Source: an uncultured Sutterella sp. (GTDB lineage Bacteria > Pseudomonadota > Gammaproteobacteria > Burkholderiales > Burkholderiaceae_F). Taken from it: a stretch of 6,162 bases of DNA. The DNA is taken from positions 1-6,162 of the forward strand of contig USIM01000055.1 of the NCBI GenBank assembly GCA_900554675.1, read 5' to 3'. The first letter of the stretch is position 1. The number at the start of each line of letters is the position of its first letter. Of this stretch, positions 6,047 through 6,162 are shown piece after piece. The translations under genes were made by a program, and so were the position numbers. A model generated the notes under the pieces. That model did not search any database. It was not told the origin of the DNA and saw nothing but the letters and a program-made list of their open reading frames with translations.

Positions 6047-6058
6047 AGTCGCTAAAAT
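6030..6058 (+). promoter_or_regulatory. Candidate gatC promoter
   Basis: TTTAGA (6030-6035, 4 of 6) is followed after 17 bases by TAAAAT (6053-6058, 5 of 6). This would start the gatC transcript near 6065, with a leader of about 57 bases containing the hairpin at 6083-6099. It was placed by consensus matching only. Confidence 0.45.
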
Positions 6059-6082
6059 CAATCAGTTATTTTGAAACAAATT

Positions 6083-6099
6083 CATCGAGCTTTTCGATG
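6083..6099 (+). other. Hairpin in the predicted gatC leader
   Basis: CATCGA (6083-6088) and TCGATG (6094-6099) are perfectly complementary around a 5-base loop, GCTTT; a T-G wobble at 6082/6100 could add one pair. The hairpin ends 12 bases before the Shine-Dalgarno GGAA (6112-6115) and 22 bases before the start codon. It has no following T-run, so it is not a normal terminator. Confidence 0.45.
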
Positions 6100-6121
6100 G
6101 TTTAGTATTTTGGAAATTCTT

Positions 6122-6162
6122 ATGACTTTGGCTCTTGAAGATATTCGCCGTATCGCCGATTT
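6122..6162 (+). CDS. gatC: Asp-tRNA(Asn)/Glu-tRNA(Gln) amidotransferase subunit C, N-terminal part
   Basis: Only 13 codons are visible before the right edge: MTLALEDIRRIAD. This matches the conserved N-terminus of GatC (M-[SA]-L-[ST]-x-x-[DE]-V-x-[RK]-I-A-x-L-A-x-L), the small subunit that supports folding of GatA in the GatCAB complex. That complex amidates Glu-tRNA(Gln) and/or Asp-tRNA(Asn). GGAA lies six bases before the ATG. gatA and gatB would be expected beyond the window. The call rests on a very short stretch. Confidence 0.75.
   Translation, partial: MTLALEDIRRIAD

Overview
The window is an ordinary, densely packed piece of bacterial chromosome. I see no mobile element, CRISPR array, rRNA or tRNA. 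Gene families and order (a birA without HTH domain, then coaX, then a SPOR protein; a HIT protein of the form CxxC...HLHWH; a GatC N-terminus) suggest a Betaproteobacterium. The order Burkholderiales is most likely, in an AT-leaning lineage such as Sutterellaceae or a low-GC Alcaligenaceae member. This placement rests on remembered family resemblance, not on a search.

Layout. (1) 1-212, minus strand: the first 70 codons of an exported protein resembling a D-Ala-D-Ala carboxypeptidase (DacA/DacC, PBP5-like) whose SxxK active-site motif appears to be replaced. (2) 213-395: divergent intergenic region with an inverted repeat. (3) 396-2714, plus strand: birA (biotin ligase, split by a -1 frameshift at an A6 run), coaX (type III pantothenate kinase) and a membrane-anchored SPOR-type protein, with overlaps or gaps of a few bases, so probably one operon. 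The first two genes serve cofactor metabolism (biotin attachment and CoA synthesis). (4) 2711-5925, minus strand: a second compact unit transcribed in the order rlpA, M20 peptidase, small acidic unknown, HIT protein. Its last stop codon overlaps that of the SPOR gene, leaving no room for a terminator between the convergent units. (5) 5926-6121: divergent regulatory region with a good sigma70-like promoter for rlpA and two inverted repeats ahead of gatC. (6) 6122-6162, plus strand: the first 13 codons of gatC, cut by the window edge.

Several products act in the cell envelope: a PBP5-like protein, two SPOR proteins, and RlpA, a lytic transglycosylase that acts on denuded glycan at the septum. 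The others are metabolic housekeeping. The points most worth a second look are the apparent loss of the catalytic motif in the PBP5-like protein and the frameshift in birA, normally an essential gene, lying exactly on an in-phase A AAA AAT heptamer next to a degenerate motif. I did not find a convincing novel multi-gene system.
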